Below are positions 5,987 through 6,167 of a stretch of DNA of 6,167 nucleotides, in pieces (the stretch's first letter is position 1; each line of letters begins with the position of its first letter). Made by a program: the position numbers and the translations under genes. This DNA comes from Desulfofustis sp. (GTDB lineage: Bacteria; Desulfobacterota; Desulfobulbia; Desulfobulbales; Desulfocapsaceae). The notes beneath the pieces were generated by a model. It ran no database searches, was not told where the DNA came from, and worked only from the letters and a program-made list of their open reading frames with translations. The stretch spans positions 1 to 6,167 of the forward strand of contig JAQYVS010000407.1 in NCBI GenBank assembly GCA_030145365.1. Direction: 5' to 3'.

Positions 5987-6167
5987 TCACACCGTTTGGT
6001 TGGCAAGTTCCTTGATTTCCTTGTGTCGAAAGCAATCTGTTGTATGGTCGTTTACCATACCTACTGCTTGCATAAATGCGTAGCAGATCGTTGGACCCAC
6101 AAAGTTGAATCCACGTTTCTTCAAATCCTTGCTCATCATCTCGGATATTTCTGTTTTCGCCGGAATT
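5987..6167 (-). CDS. tag: DNA-3-methyladenine glycosylase I, C-terminal part, cut by the right edge
   Basis: The last 59 residues of Tag, read on the minus strand and ending at a TGA (5989-5987); the start lies beyond the window. Tag is the base-excision repair enzyme that removes 3-methyladenine from alkylated DNA in the cytoplasm. The fragment reads ISEMMSKDLKKRGFNFVGPT, then ICYAFMQAVGMVNDHTTDCF, which is the highly conserved C-terminal block of the family. The His and Cys in NDHTTDCF, four residues apart, correspond to the two C-terminal ligands of the Tag zinc site. A short tail (RHKEIKELANQTV) follows, as expected, so the C-terminus looks intact. It converges on the DUF547 gene and is probably not part of that operon. 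Confidence 0.93.
   Translation of the reverse strand, partial: IPAKTEISEMMSKDLKKRGFNFVGPTICYAFMQAVGMVNDHTTDCFRHKEIKELANQTV

Overview
The window looks like a chromosomal stretch from a proteobacterium, most likely a gammaproteobacterium. The evidence is the gene content: a YidB/DUF937-type protein, a pirin, DNA-3-methyladenine glycosylase I, and a DUF547 lipoprotein with a classical lipobox. No genus can be named from the sequence alone.

Layout. Positions 1-147 (+) hold the C-terminal end of a small protein that resembles the tail of proteobacterial outer-membrane lipoproteins. After about 330 bases with no convincing gene comes a complete pirin gene on the minus strand (477-1493). It has a candidate promoter at 1625-1654 and a leader containing two perfect inverted repeats. 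Positions 1660-2263 hold no intact gene, but the second half carries a frameshifted coding relic on the plus strand. This left third is visibly more AT-rich than the rest.

From 2264 on, four plus-strand genes follow in tight order. They are a YidB-like DUF937 protein (2264-2698), an exported thioredoxin-like protein joined to a reduced MsrA-like domain (2803-3792), a radical SAM enzyme resembling the COG1964/tetraether-synthase group but short (3845-5014), and a DUF547 lipoprotein (5011-5913) whose ATG overlaps the radical SAM stop codon. The window closes with the C-terminal end of a convergent tag gene on the minus strand (5987-6167).

How the genes may work together. The last three plus-strand genes look like one transcription unit: a 52-base gap, then an ATGA overlap. 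They combine an envelope thiol-redox protein, a cytoplasmic radical SAM enzyme with extra conserved cysteines, and an envelope-anchored DUF547 protein. This is the best candidate here for an undescribed system, possibly one that modifies a lipid or another envelope component; that role is inference. Just before the first of these genes is an 11-bp-arm perfect inverted repeat. It overlaps a -10-like hexamer and a Fur-box-like tandem hexamer, and the ATG falls where transcription would be expected to begin. This suggests a regulated, possibly leaderless promoter.
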